Source: Bin87 sp034423115
Lineage (GTDB): Bacteria; Chloroflexota; Dehalococcoidia; Lucifugimonadales; UBA3495
NCBI GenBank assembly: GCA_034423115.1
Contig: DAOUJD010000085.1
Span: 21,595-85,594 of the forward strand
Length of the DNA stretch: 64,000 nt
Direction: 5' to 3'
Shown: piece after piece, positions 10,159 to 19,920 of the stretch
Numbering within the stretch: position 1 is the first letter of the stretch
Layout of the letters: each line of letters begins with the position of its first letter
Notes under the pieces: generated by a model
What the model was told of the DNA's origin: nothing
Databases searched by the model: none
What the model saw: only the letters and a program-made list of their open reading frames with translations
Position numbers and translations under genes: made by a program

Positions 10159-11511
10159 CTAATTCCCCGTCCCCTCTCCTGCCACGGCGCCTTGGTATCG
10201 TGCCGAGTATTTCTGTTCATTGATTGCGAATACGGCGACGGATGCAAGAATCTGCATCGAGGCACAGGCGACGAAGACTAACGTGTAAGAGCCGATGAGG
10301 TCATACGCCAGCCCACCAAGAGGGGGACCGACCAAGTTCCCCATCTGCTGGCACAAGAATGCAATCCCCCAAATGGTCCCCAGCCACCGCAGTCCGTAGA
10401 CGTCGACCACCAACGCAAATGCAACGGGCATCCAGACGGCCCCGCACAAACCTGCCACGACGGCGAACACCCAGAGGCCGGCCAATGTCTGAGATCCTAC
10501 GACCAGCGCCACAAAGGCGATGCCCTGTGCAAGGTAGATTGCCGCCAACACCTTCTTGCGGACGAACCGGTCTGCCAGCCAACCTCCCGCTACCGCGCCC
10601 ACCCCGCGCAGCATCGCCATCACCAGAAGGATTATTGATACCGTGGTCAACGAATACCCCTGTTCATGGGCGAACGACCCAACGTAAACAGAGGCTACTG
10701 AACCGGTGAATCCGCCAACGGCCAACGCCGGCAACAGGAACCAGATGGGCGGTGACCGAAACGCCCGCCACCACCGGTCCGCCTCGAACCGACCTCGTCG
10801 GAGCGCGGGCGCGCTCCCTCTGATCTGTATTTCCGGCGGCGTCTCCGGGTCTCCGTCGGGCTTCAGTCCGATGTCCGACGGCCAGTTGCGCAGAAACTTC
10901 AAGCCGATGGGCAAGGCTACGAACAAAATGATGGCACCCAGAGCAAGCCAACCGTCTTTCCAGCCGTAGTTAGTCAAGACTAGGCCTGAGATGGGAGCCA
11001 ACAAGGGGCTTACCAGGGCCGGGGCAGCAGTCAACATACCAAGCGCCAATCCGAGCCGCTTCACGAACCAGCGTGCCGCCAGCGGCCACAAGATGGCCAA
11101 AGAGGCGCCGCCCATCGCGATGGAAAACACGAAGCTGAACAGGAAAATCAGGTGCCAGTAATGGGATGTCCAATGCAAGCCGGCCGTGGCGAGGCCTGCC
11201 GCTGTGACGCAGACCAGGATGACTTTGCGGGAGCTGAACCTGTCGAACAGGTAACCGATGACGGGCTGAGTGACACAATGCACGAACCGGCCGATGACCA
11301 ACGCGCCGCCGATGACAGCATAGGTCCGCCCCAACTCCATGGCCATGGGTCGTCCGAAGAGCCAGAAACTGTCGCGCGCGCCCGTGGCAGCAACCGAGAT
11401 GACCACGGCGGCGCCCAGGAGCCACCATCCGTAGTAAATTCTGGACCGGCGCCTCGCGGCGAGTTGATCAGCGGATTCAGGTTGGGGCAGCATGTCTCTG
11501 TCTTGAAACAT
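10159..11511 (-). CDS. Major facilitator superfamily transporter
   Basis: 450 residues with 12 predicted membrane segments, beginning after a charged stretch at YYGWWLLGAAVV. The loop between segments 2 and 3 (GYLFDRFSSRKV) and its counterpart in the second half (GWLADRFVRKKV) fit the MFS signature G-x3-D-R-x-G-R-[KR]. The central loop (about residues 190-235) is hydrophilic. The closest overall look is the oxalate/formate or monocarboxylate-type MFS group. The substrate cannot be read from sequence. GAGG precedes the ATG at 11511; a second ATG at 11493 is possible. It converges with the solute-binding gene. Confidence 0.85.
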   Translation of the reverse strand: MFQDRDMLPQPESADQLAARRRSRIYYGWWLLGAAVVISVAATGARDSFWLFGRPMAMELGRTYAVIGGALVIGRFVHCVTQPVIGYLFDRFSSRKVILVCVTAAGLATAGLHWTSHYWHLIFLFSFVFSIAMGGASLAILWPLAARWFVKRLGLALGMLTAAPALVSPLLAPISGLVLTNYGWKDGWLALGAIILFVALPIGLKFLRNWPSDIGLKPDGDPETPPEIQIRGSAPALRRGRFEADRWWRAFRSPPIWFLLPALAVGGFTGSVASVYVGSFAHEQGYSLTTVSIILLVMAMLRGVGAVAGGWLADRFVRKKVLAAIYLAQGIAFVALVVGSQTLAGLWVFAVVAGLCGAVWMPVAFALVVDVYGLRWLGTIWGIAFLCQQMGNLVGPPLGGLAYDLIGSYTLVFVACASMQILASVAVFAINEQKYSARYQGAVAGEGTGN

Positions 11512-11692
11512 TCGTGGCCTCTGCGATGCAGTCGCGCATCGCCTCCGACGCTAGCCCCCAGTCTGCCGACAACGTGAACGTACCGACTTGGTGAGATAGT
11601 GGGTTCGCCGCATCCAAATTCACCGTCTTCTCCAAACCGTTCCCCAACCGGAATGCCGACTGCATAACGGAGGCAGGAATCCAGGCAGGCCG

Positions 11693-12526
11693 CTACGCCA
11701 CCCGAATCGCGCTGTCAGGCAAACTGGCGTACCCGACCATGAACAGCGCGTGCTGGAGCGCATCCACGGGTTCAAACCCAACCTGTTCAAACTCCCCAGG
11801 TTCCCGAACCATCTCTGCAAGCAGCCACGCCGCCTTCAGGTTGTCGCAGGCGTACGCGGCACTGTCGTTGTTCATCCTGGGCCGGTCGCACCGGTGGTAC
11901 CGGATGTGCTTCGTCTCCCGACGCCGCGGCATCCTGAGCCTCAACAAGTCAGGTTTCCGGCCGACCTTCTCCCGCCGGCAGTAGATGCCCACCAAGCCAC
12001 TTAGGGCGCACGCGACTCTGCTATCGTACATCGGGAAGCCGTCAATCAGCACCGAGTAGACTTTGCTGAACCCCGACCCCATGTAGCGGAAACCGGCGAG
12101 GTCGTCGGTGTCCGCCGTCCTGGGGTTCAGTCTCGTTCGCACGTCTTCCACGATAGCCTGCAACCGGTCCGGTGACATGCTCCGCCAGTCGTTCAGCTTC
12201 TTGCAGCGTGAGATCCCTCCCAACCTGATGATGGCCTCGGCAACGTTGACGAACTTCGCCTGCTTCGCGCGGCTGTCGATGGCGCCCATGTCATCGAAAT
12301 TGAGACGGAACTCCCGCAGGCGCCGCTCCGTCACTCGGTAATCCAGTCCATTGGAGTTATCGGGCCACCGGTATTGCCGCAACGCATCGTAGAGACTGGT
12401 GCACGAGAAATCGGTCCCCTTACTACGCCAACGGTGCGTCAAACCCAGTTCGCCGGTGACCAGTTGTGCCGCCCATCTGGTGAACCCGCTTACGTGCTCG
12501 TCCGCCAGGTACTCGTCTCGTTTCAT
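11693..12526 (-). CDS. Hypothetical protein, 277 aa
   Basis: A soluble, basic protein starting at an ATG at 12526 with GAGAGG 4 nt upstream. It has no signal or membrane segment. The middle (YMGSGFSKVYSVLI, then YDSRVACALSGLVG) is the best-conserved-looking part and recalls helix-rich DNA-associated proteins, though I cannot name the family. It lies at the border between the ordinary genes to the left and the defence-rich island to the right, and may be part of that cargo. Confidence 0.6.
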   Translation of the reverse strand: MKRDEYLADEHVSGFTRWAAQLVTGELGLTHRWRSKGTDFSCTSLYDALRQYRWPDNSNGLDYRVTERRLREFRLNFDDMGAIDSRAKQAKFVNVAEAIIRLGGISRCKKLNDWRSMSPDRLQAIVEDVRTRLNPRTADTDDLAGFRYMGSGFSKVYSVLIDGFPMYDSRVACALSGLVGIYCRREKVGRKPDLLRLRMPRRRETKHIRYHRCDRPRMNNDSAAYACDNLKAAWLLAEMVREPGEFEQVGFEPVDALQHALFMVGYASLPDSAIRVA

Positions 12527-12680
12527 TCAGCCTCTCCCCGTCGGGCACCAGCGGCAAAGAGTGCCGACACGCATGATTGTCGAGGCCATTGTGCCTACGG
12601 AGTTCCGACGATGCAACGCTGTCCGGCGGGAAAGCGCTGACAATCCCCTGTGAAACACGCCGCCTCTCTGCGGGCACCCC

Positions 12681-12729
12681 AAAGCCGTAGAGCGCGCCCG
12701 GGACCCGTTTCCGGCGAAAACTGGGGCAC
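12681..12729 (+). repeat. Dispersed short repeat, copy 1 (partner at 32460-32509)
   Basis: About 49 bp matching 32460-32509 along nearly the whole length. The shared core includes GCCGTAGA, CGCGCCCG, CCGTTTCCGGCG and GGGGCAC. CCGTTTCC and the following GAAA/GGAAA can fold back on each other. The copies lie about 20 kb apart in the same orientation, both outside genes. Confidence 0.6.
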
Positions 12730-12809
12730 GTCTAGCACCTTCGGCCCCTGCCAGCCCCTTTCCAGCGGCACGTCCCGCGTAGTAAAACTCAAACAGAAAG
12801 CGAACCGCA

Positions 12810-13886
12810 ATGATCATCATTCACGCCGCCCAACTGGACGGCAGCCTGACGCTGTGGGGCGAAGACTCCGACCAGCCCCCACCATCAGGACGGCCGTCTG
12901 GAGTCCACCACCCAAGGTGCGCCAGCGCATCGCGCCTGGCCGAAGCCGTGGGCATTACGCACGCAAACCACGCCCACGTCAAGGCGGAAGCCACCGTGCG
13001 GCTGCCCAGCCGTGGCAAAAGCCCGATGCCGTCCGAAGCATTGGCCGGCCCCGCGCTCAAATCAAGGGCCAAACCCCGCATCAAGCCCTGGCACGTGCCA
13101 ATCCTCAGGCTTCCCAGCGGGCAAGCCATCGAACTGCTGCAACGGTGCCAGGACAACCGTGTGCTGGCAGCAGGCATCGTGCTGAGCCACGACGTGGCTT
13201 ACTGGGGGCACGTGATGCTGTTCGCCGCCGCCCTGACGGTCCGTCAACAGTTCCTGCCCAACGTGGCGCAAAACGGGCAAAAGACCAAAGCCGTCTGGAC
13301 GCCGCTCTACATCGGCGACGACGCCCACCGCTTGGCGGAGCTGGCCAAAGCCATGCCGGCCTCGGCTCGGGCCCTCACCGGCGCAGATGACCACCGGCAA
13401 CCAACTACCCCACCGCAGGCCGTGCTGAAGGAGTTCATCGCCAGCATCGTGAACCACATCATCCGCCAAGATGCCGCCGAAGGCTCCGCAGGGTCCGACT
13501 CCGTTCACGAGGCCTGGCTACAGGCCCTGACATCGGCGGACGGCGTCGTCCACGCCACCGCTGCCCAGCTCCAGCAACTGCGCCGGCAGGTTGCGGAATG
13601 GCACCGGCCAATCGCCGTGGCCGCCAACTCCCCCTAACGCCTCTGCCTGCGGCTGGAAGAACCGCCCGAACCCAACGAAGACGAACCACCGGCCGCTCTC
13701 CATGAACAGGACTGGTACCTCCGCTACCTGCTCCAGCCTCACGACGACCACAGCCTCCTGCTGCCCCTCGAAACGGCCCAAGAGCGATAGTCGGCGGACT
13801 TCAACCCAGCCGAGTTCCTGCTCACCTCTCTGGCTCAGGCCGGCTCGGTGTGCCCGCCCACCGCCGACGGCATGAGCAAACGATAG
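12810..13886 (+). pseudogene. Degraded N-terminus of an SNF2-family helicase (DUF3670-like)
   Basis: The first open segment (12810-13637, 275 aa, beginning MIIIHAAQLDGSLTLWGED) resembles the N-terminal region that precedes the SNF2 motor in bacterial HelZ-type helicases. The same frame continues past a TAA at 13635 as RLCLRLEEPPEPNEDEPPA and DWYLRYLLQPHDD, then past a TAG at 13788 to a final TAG at 13884. These are exactly the kinds of segments expected next in such proteins. No helicase motor follows. In-frame stops and a missing C-terminus point to a dead remnant. The family assignment is from recall of homologues. Confidence 0.6.
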
Positions 13887-14148
13887 CTGTCAGTGCAATG
13901 CTCGGCTCCGAACAGGGCCACCAGCCCCATAATGGACGTGATAACATTCACCAGTACACGACCCACGACGACTCGCCGGTAACTCCTTGCCACGCCCACC
14001 CTGACTACTGACTGGCAGAGGGCCGCTGATGACGCAACTGGGCGTTTATCCAGCACCGCTGCTAGGGCGGATTGAATAGCCAGCACAGCGATGTCGCCGC
14101 TGGAGTACGCAGCGACTTGGCAGGATTTTGGGCACCCGGAGGTCACAT

Positions 14149-14604
14149 ATGCCCAACCAAAAATCTTACCCGAAGTGCAAGACTTGGCGCTTTAGGAAGG
14201 AAAGGTTCAGACTTTGGCGGAGATCCTCGTGGTGGCCCTCTTGGAAGTCCATAATCGCATTAGCCTCAGGGTTGATGGTTTTCGTAGTTGCTCTTGTTGC
14301 AGCGCTGTCGCTAGCCAAATTCGCAGTTGATAATTTTGGATGGGATAGGACTAGCTTGTTTTTACTGGCTTACCTTATTGGGAATATTTGCGACCAAGCA
14401 AAAGATGTCGCTTCGCGGTTTACGCGTTCCGCACAAGAACAGACTGATGTATTGCGTGATGTGAGCCGTGCATTCAAGGAAGCTTGGAACGATGAAAATA
14501 GCGCAGAGTTCCTATACCGGTCTCTGAAATGGGGGGCTTTGGCTGGAGCTGGACAGTTACTGTCTCAAATGCTCGCGCCCAATGTGCCGATGGGCGGCGA
14601 CTAG
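14149..14604 (+). CDS. Small membrane protein, paralogue A of an unnamed family
   Basis: 151 residues from an ATG at 14149 with GGAGG 6 nt upstream. A basic, Trp-rich N-terminus precedes two membrane segments (about residues 30-55 and 60-80) and a weaker one at the C-terminus. The region YLIGNICDQAKDVASR, VLRDVSRAFKEAW and SAEFLYRSLKWGALAGA matches the protein at 15202-15537 position by position (YLAGTICAEAKDAASR, VVRDVKVAFKLAW, SATFVYHSLQWLALAIA). The two are diverged paralogues pointing at each other. Function unknown. The conserved charged stretch between membrane segments could be a cytoplasmic interaction surface. Confidence 0.65.
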   Translation: MPNQKSYPKCKTWRFRKERFRLWRRSSWWPSWKSIIALASGLMVFVVALVAALSLAKFAVDNFGWDRTSLFLLAYLIGNICDQAKDVASRFTRSAQEQTDVLRDVSRAFKEAWNDENSAEFLYRSLKWGALAGAGQLLSQMLAPNVPMGGD

Positions 14605-15201
14605 CTGCCCTCGATTCAAAGTAACTCTAAATGGGCAAGCCCCTAGCGAAACTCAGCAGTCAGCCCAGACCACCGAAGGCCCGCCGCTGGCCCCGGAGCC
14701 ACTGCCGGAAGACCCTGATGTGCTCTGGGCCAACCCGTTGCCCGGGTTGGCCGGCGCGGCGACGGTGCCAGACATGCAAGCTGCCCTGCCCAGCAATTGG
14801 GACGGTTCCCTTTCTGGCAGGCCGAACAAGACCCGACAGTCGAGCTAGAAGAAAATCTGCACCGCCGCGTCCTCACGAGCATCAGGCATCTACCTCGGTC
14901 AGACCGAAACGTAGCGTTTCGGCGGGAACAGAACGGCCCGACGCGAACCACCAGTAAGATTTCCCATTACTGGATAAACGGCCCAGTCGACGGGGCCGAA
15001 ACAAGAAATGCGCCCGGAATGCCTCGCCGAAGAACACCACCGAAAACTCAGCACAATCCTTCAGACTAGGGAAATCACGCTTCAGACGATCATCAATGCG
15101 AAAACGCGTAGGCGATGCGCTACCGTGACGACAACGGATGTTGCGGAGCGAGTCCCACTTCAATTGCGACCGGGGGTGTGTTGGAAATCGAGTTTATCCG
15201 A
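14605..15201. other. Intergenic region between the two membrane-protein paralogues
   Basis: About 600 bases between convergent genes. Frames in it are short and of random composition. No terminator with a U-tract was seen. Confidence 0.35.
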
Positions 15202-15537
15202 TCACTGTCCACTTTGATTGCCTGAAGCGATGACTCTGGTCAAAAGAGTTGCGGCGATGGCCAAGGCGAGCCATTGTAAGGAGTGGTAAACGAACGTTGC
15301 ACTGTGCTCGTTGGACCATGCTAGTTTAAATGCCACCTTTACATCTCTGACAACATCTCCCGTACGGCCGCATCGTGACGCGGCATCCTTAGCCTCGGCG
15401 CAGATGGTACCCGCCAAATAGCACACGACAAGGAAGATGGCCGTTACAAGTCCAACTCTGGCCACCAAGCAGGCGAACAGCCCGAACACAATACCGAGTG
15501 CCGCCCACACTAGCAGGAGTGCCCATACGGGTTTCAT
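15202..15537 (-). CDS. Small membrane protein, paralogue B of an unnamed family
   Basis: 111 residues from an ATG at 15537 with an excellent GGAGG site 6 nt upstream. Two membrane segments fill residues 3-50 and a third lies near the C-terminus. The part between (GTICAEAKDAASR to ALAIAATLL) is homologous to paralogue A at 14149-14604, while the N-terminus is shorter and lacks the basic Trp-rich extension. The pair is convergent. Related small membrane proteins in a defence island could be effectors or immunity proteins, but that is speculation. Confidence 0.65.
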   Translation of the reverse strand: MKPVWALLLVWAALGIVFGLFACLVARVGLVTAIFLVVCYLAGTICAEAKDAASRCGRTGDVVRDVKVAFKLAWSNEHSATFVYHSLQWLALAIAATLLTRVIASGNQSGQ

Positions 15538-16148
15538 GGTCTACCTCCGGCAGTAGCCGACTCAGTTTAGGGTCAGAGCAGCGGTGCGCCAGTATCATAT
15601 CAACTATATCCTCGTGCGAGCCAGGTGCGCTCACAAAGGAGACAGTGATTACGAGGTAGGCTGGGTCGCGTCCCAACCAGCAGTAGGGTTATCAGGCGAT
15701 TGGGAAATCCGTTGACTGCCAAGATGATCTGCACCTTGGCTGCGCCCGGAAAGGTAGTTAGTAGGCGTCCATAGCAACGGTCAGAGAAGACTACTAACGG
15801 ACTAGGGTTTCCCTAGCGCACGAAGGGTTCTAGAGCGCCATGCTGCGCTGCCTGCCGTTGGACGTCGCCCCATATCCGAATACACAGAAAACCCTGCCAA
15901 AGAGGTGCCAGCGGATGACACATCGGTCAAAGACGCCCCAGTCACAGATGTAAACTGCCACAATCGGCCCCGCCACAAGCCTCGTAATCGGCTGACCCTA
16001 CTACCGCATCAACATCATCCCGCAGAAAAGTCGAGACAGCAAAATCTGCTGGTGCGGCCGACCAAGCGGGACTACGAGGTCTACGACGTCGCACCAATTT
16101 TCCACGACGTCCAGGAAACGGACACGCACAACGTCGATGAGGACAAAA
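15538..16148. other. Intergenic region upstream of the HEPN gene
   Basis: About 610 bases. A minus-strand frame from 15676 (start MGRDPAYLVITVSFVSAPG) looks mildly protein-like for about 45 residues before it overlaps paralogue B, and may be a gene remnant. Otherwise nothing was recognised. Confidence 0.3.
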
Positions 16149-17069
16149 ATGCCGCTTTTCACGGTTCGCGCAGACATACACTTGGGATCGCAGCAACAGT
16201 GGGATTGCCAAGACTGCCCGGGCCTCGGAGGGCAAGAATACCCCATTCCAATCACCATTAAGACCTACCGGCTGGATTGGTCGCCCAATTTTGGCGCATA
16301 CATGGCTGGGATACGTGGCATCGATCCGGATAATTACCGTTATGACTCGGAATTCCCTTACGGCGTCCTCATGGTAGAAACGGAAGGCGAAGCGCAAGAC
16401 AGGAGTTCCGTCATACGGGCGGCCGACCAAAAATTGGAAGCTTTGGAATGGCTACTCCGCCTGTTCCAACCTGGTAATGTGTCGGTTAGACGCCACGGTT
16501 TCGTTCTCAACCCGGAAACTGGCGGGGCTTGGGTGTCTTTCAGCGGACCTCCGCGCAAACCCATCATTGCCCCTTTGTACGACAGGCCACCGTACCATAT
16601 TCATGTTGACACACTCGGCGAATTGTACGGATTCGTCGTGGACTACTTGGATGTCGTTCCGCAAGTGCCGGAGCGCGTCAAACGTGCCCTTGCACGGTTC
16701 AATTCATCCTACGAGAAACGAGACTCGGCGGACCGGTTGACGGACCTGAACATAGCGCTTGAAGCACTGTTTAATGATCAAGGACGCGGTGGTACTACCG
16801 CAAAAATCGCCCGTCGTTGTGCTGGGTGGCTGAAACCGCCCGGTATGGAACGCGACCAGTTGCTTCGCATCGTCGAAGAGGGGTACAACACCAGGAGCGC
16901 CATTGTCCACGGTCGTGAAAGCGAAGTCCCCGATGACAGGCAGGCAGACTCAATTGAGGACATAGTCCGCGCCAGTTTGGTCAAGCTCATGACTCGCGCA
17001 AGGGCGGGTGACGAAGTTCTGGTCGGTAGCGACTTGGATCAACTCATTCTGAATGATAATTCGCTTTAG
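16149..17069 (+). CDS. Apea-like HEPN domain protein
   Basis: 306 residues. The ATG at 16149 is chosen because GAGG lies 6 nt upstream; the ATG at 16137 is in frame. The C-terminal half is helical and contains DSADRLTDLNIALEALF and then NTRSAIVHG, giving the R-x4-H signature (Arg249, His254) of HEPN ribonuclease-like domains, in the arrangement of the Apea-like HEPN family. The N-terminal ~170 residues are an unclassified beta-rich part. HEPN proteins commonly cut RNA in defence or toxin systems. Here the gene stands alone, next to an insertion sequence, and has no obvious antitoxin. Confidence 0.7.
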   Translation: MPLFTVRADIHLGSQQQWDCQDCPGLGGQEYPIPITIKTYRLDWSPNFGAYMAGIRGIDPDNYRYDSEFPYGVLMVETEGEAQDRSSVIRAADQKLEALEWLLRLFQPGNVSVRRHGFVLNPETGGAWVSFSGPPRKPIIAPLYDRPPYHIHVDTLGELYGFVVDYLDVVPQVPERVKRALARFNSSYEKRDSADRLTDLNIALEALFNDQGRGGTTAKIARRCAGWLKPPGMERDQLLRIVEEGYNTRSAIVHGRESEVPDDRQADSIEDIVRASLVKLMTRARAGDEVLVGSDLDQLILNDNSL

Positions 17070-17225
17070 CGGTGAGTCCCACCAAATACGCTAACCGGCA
17101 TGAGACGTGGCTGAGCTTTCATACAATTGCATCACGACCATCAAAACCCTCCCCTTGAACGGACGGAATCACTGGACAACGGCATTCAAGCGGCACAATT
17201 TTGCTACGCCCGGACTGTCGACGCG

Positions 17226-18842
17226 CAGCGAAAAGGTCCTGACTAACAGGCCAGCGAAAATGTCACATCATGGAGAATGTGACATTGACCCCAAAAGAAC
17301 AGAGCAGACTTCAGGTTCTCAACAGCTTGGCCGCGGAGCACATGACCCTCGACCAAGCGGCGGAGGTGATGGGAGTGTCCCCGCGACACGCCCGGCGCAT
17401 CCTGGCGGCCTACCGTGAGAACGGAGCGGCGGCTTTGGCCCACGGCCACCGCGGTCGCCGACCGGCCAACGCCACGCCGGAGGGGCTCGCCACCGACGTG
17501 GTGCAGCTGGCCCGCACCAGGTACGCTGGCGTCAACCACACCCATCTGGCCGAGTTGCTGGCGGAACGGGAAGGCGTCCACATCGGCAGGACCACCCTGC
17601 GACGGGTCCTGCTGGACGCTGGGCTGAGCAGTCCCCGGCAACGCCGTCCACCCAAACACCGGGTTCGTCGCCAACGGATGCCCCAGGAGGGAATGCTGAT
17701 CCAGATGGACGGTAGCTATCACCCGTGGTTGGGCGACCTGTTTCCGTCGTTCACCTTGCTGATCGCGGTGGACGATGCCACCGGCAAGGTGGTGAGCGCC
17801 TGGTTATGTGAGCATGAGGACGCTCGCAGTTATTTCCTGATGATCCGACGGCTGGTGGAGAGCCGAGGCGTGCCCGTGGCTCTGTACACCGATCGCCACG
17901 CAGTATTCAAGCACACGCCGGGATCCGGCCTCCCCTCAGCGCCTACCCAGTTCAGCCGGGCCATGGATGAGCTGGGGGTCCAGATGATCTTCGCCCAGTC
18001 GCCCAGGCCAAGGGACGGGTAGAACGAACGGCGGGCACCTTTCAGGACCGGTTGGTCGCCGAACTGCGGTTGGCCGGCGCAACCACCCTGGAGCAGGCGC
18101 AGGCGGTACTCAATGAGTTTGTGCCTCGGTTCAACCAACGATTCGGCGTTCCCCCGCAGTGCTCCGAGCCGGCGTTCCGGCCGCTGGACCCAGAGTCATG
18201 CCTGGAACAGGTCCTGTGTTTCAAGCACCGCCGGAAGGTGGATCGGGACAACACGGTGCGGTTCCAGTTGCGCACACTCCAACTGCTGCCGGCGCCGGAA
18301 CGTCCCAGCTATGCCGGTGCGGCAGTGGAAGTCCTGGAAGGGCTGGACGGCCAGCTCAGTGTGCGCCACGAGGGGCGCATCATCGCTACTCAAGAGACCC
18401 CGCCAGATCCGGTATTCCTTCGTGACGGCCACCACCATCCCGCCATCCCGCCGGTTGCGCCCATCGGGGTGACCAACTGGGATGAACGCTGGACCGCGCA
18501 CCTGGCTCCGCTGGCGGCAAGTCAAGAACCCGAGGCGGATGAGGTGGGCGTTACCGATGGCGAAATCGCCGCCGCGCCACCCGCAACCGTCGCTCCGTGC
18601 AAGCCAACCTTCCTCCAGAAGGAGCGTTGGAGGCGGTCCAGAAAGCCCGGCGCAAGGGCATGTCGCTGCGGGCAATCGAACGGGAGTTGGGGATCCACAG
18701 AGCCACCGTCAGGAGTTATCTGGAAGCTGGAGGTCCTCCAGGCCGGAAGCAGCGGATGGTGCCCAATCCGCAGACATCAGATACCATGGCAGCGTAACGG
18801 AGTGACATTTTCGCTGAACACTTATCCGGACATTCTCCCTGA
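17226..18842 (+). mobile_element. ISNCY-like insertion sequence with doubled terminal sites
   Basis: Perfect 15-bp inverted repeats CAGCGAAAATGTCAC lie at 17252-17266 and, inverted, at 18802-18816. A second, looser pair lies outside them: CAGCGAAAAGGTCCTGA at 17226-17242 and, inverted, TCAGGGAGAATGTCCGGA at 18825-18842. The offset between inner and outer sites is 25-26 bp at both ends, so each end carries two spaced copies of the same site, likely transposase-binding sites. No clear target duplication was seen. The element carries one broken transposase gene. Confidence 0.7.
17270..18797 (+). pseudogene. ISNCY/IS481-like DDE transposase, frameshifted
   Basis: The first part (17270 to about 18003) has an N-terminal helix-turn-helix (MTLDQAAEVMGVSPRHARRI) and the catalytic aspartates in MLIQMDGSYH and YTDRHAVF. 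It then loses frame in a C-run near 18003. The next frame continues as QAKGRVERTAGTFQDRL, which supplies the catalytic Glu, and on to about 18590. A second shift leads into a third frame with a C-terminal helix-turn-helix (KGMSLRAIERELGIHRATVR) ending at 18797. Restoring one base in the C-run rejoins the first two frames. Two separate breaks make it probably inactive. Programmed frameshifting is less likely because no slippery heptamer is visible. Confidence 0.8.
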
Positions 18843-19349
18843 CCTTCGACACCCTTCATAGGTGGTGGCCGCCCAGCGAGAGATCGAGGCCAGCGGGACC
18901 TGTTAGTGGGCGCCGGAAAGCACGCTTGACCACGCGGGTGTCCGGCTGCGGTTGGACGCCCGCACTTGGTTGCGCCGGACGGGCCTGCGCGGCCCGATGA
19001 GGCAGAAGCTCTCACCAGTACTGCAGGAGCTTGCGCCTTGCGCATCTGCTGGCCATCTCTGGTGAGGAGTTCTCCACCAATACTGGCCGCGCAGAGGCAT
19101 GATTAGGGTTACGTCTGGATGGTCCGAAATATACGCGTCTTGGCGGCCGAGCAACTCGCTATAATCGTCGCTGTGGCGACTGACTTCCGCACCTTCTGCC
19201 GGAGAATCAGAGAAGCAAAATCACCTCAAAGAGATTAGACGGTCGTCAGTCTTGTTGGGCTCAGACCACTCTGCAATTTTCGGATCTGGGCTGGGTCAGG
19301 TGTCCCATAGTGAACAAAGATTTCAACGTGCTGCGATGACTAATCGCCA
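18843..19349. other. Intergenic region between the insertion sequence and the ParA block
   Basis: About 500 bases with no convincing frame on either strand. A TATAAT hexamer occurs near 19161 without a clear -35 partner. Confidence 0.35.
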
Positions 19350-19904
19350 TCAAAACTTCCCGAGACCTAACCCTGTGTCGCCCTTGACAACATCCAAATC
19401 CCGAGGGCTTTTGGATGCTCTGCCGTTCCTGCGAATGGCATCAGCTATCGGACCTAGCTGGGATGGCCCGGAGTACATATCTGCATCCAGAATCGCTTGG
19501 GTGCTGGAGGAGTCCATATTGGCCACGAACTTGAAAATCCTTGGGATGGCACTAGCTCGTGTTCTTGACTTTGGAGTTTCAAGTCCGTTGGTTTGGCAAA
19601 AATTAGCTATGTCCCCAAACGTTGGCAAAAAGTGCTTGGATTCAAATCGCTTTGCCAACTCAACCACCATCGGTTTGTTGCCCAAAGGTATGTCGAACTT
19701 TGTGACATACTCAATAGCCGACAATTTGGGCCTACGTCCCGTGGATTTCGCTGGCAAAGCGCCGGAAGAGTGGTCTCTGCGCAAACCCGGATGTCCAAGT
19801 TGACCCTCAGAAAGATTGATCTCCTGGAGGCAGCGGCTAACTTGGACGAACCCGTAACGGCGAACCATTGACCGGAGGGTTGCTTCGAGGTCGGATGAGC
19901 TCAT
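19350..19904 (-). CDS. Hypothetical partner of the ParA-like ATPase, 184 aa
   Basis: Start chosen at an ATG at 19904 (MSSSDLEATLRSMVRRYG), 16 nt after the ParA stop; the frame is open further upstream but would overlap parA. The protein is soluble and basic. It has an N-terminal helical region, a linker, then a compact domain (ELAKRFESKHFLPTFGDIANF, SRTRASAIPRIFKFVANM, GPSQLGPIADAIRR). I cannot name the family. The placement directly behind a ParA gene suggests a joint role, perhaps a DNA- or cargo-binding partner as ParB is for ParA, although no ParB motif is visible. Confidence 0.6.
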   Translation of the reverse strand: MSSSDLEATLRSMVRRYGFVQVSRCLQEINLSEGQLGHPGLRRDHSSGALPAKSTGRRPKLSAIEYVTKFDIPLGNKPMVVELAKRFESKHFLPTFGDIANFCQTNGLETPKSRTRASAIPRIFKFVANMDSSSTQAILDADMYSGPSQLGPIADAIRRNGRASKSPRDLDVVKGDTGLGLGKF

Positions 19905-19920
19905 AATGCAGTACCCGTCT

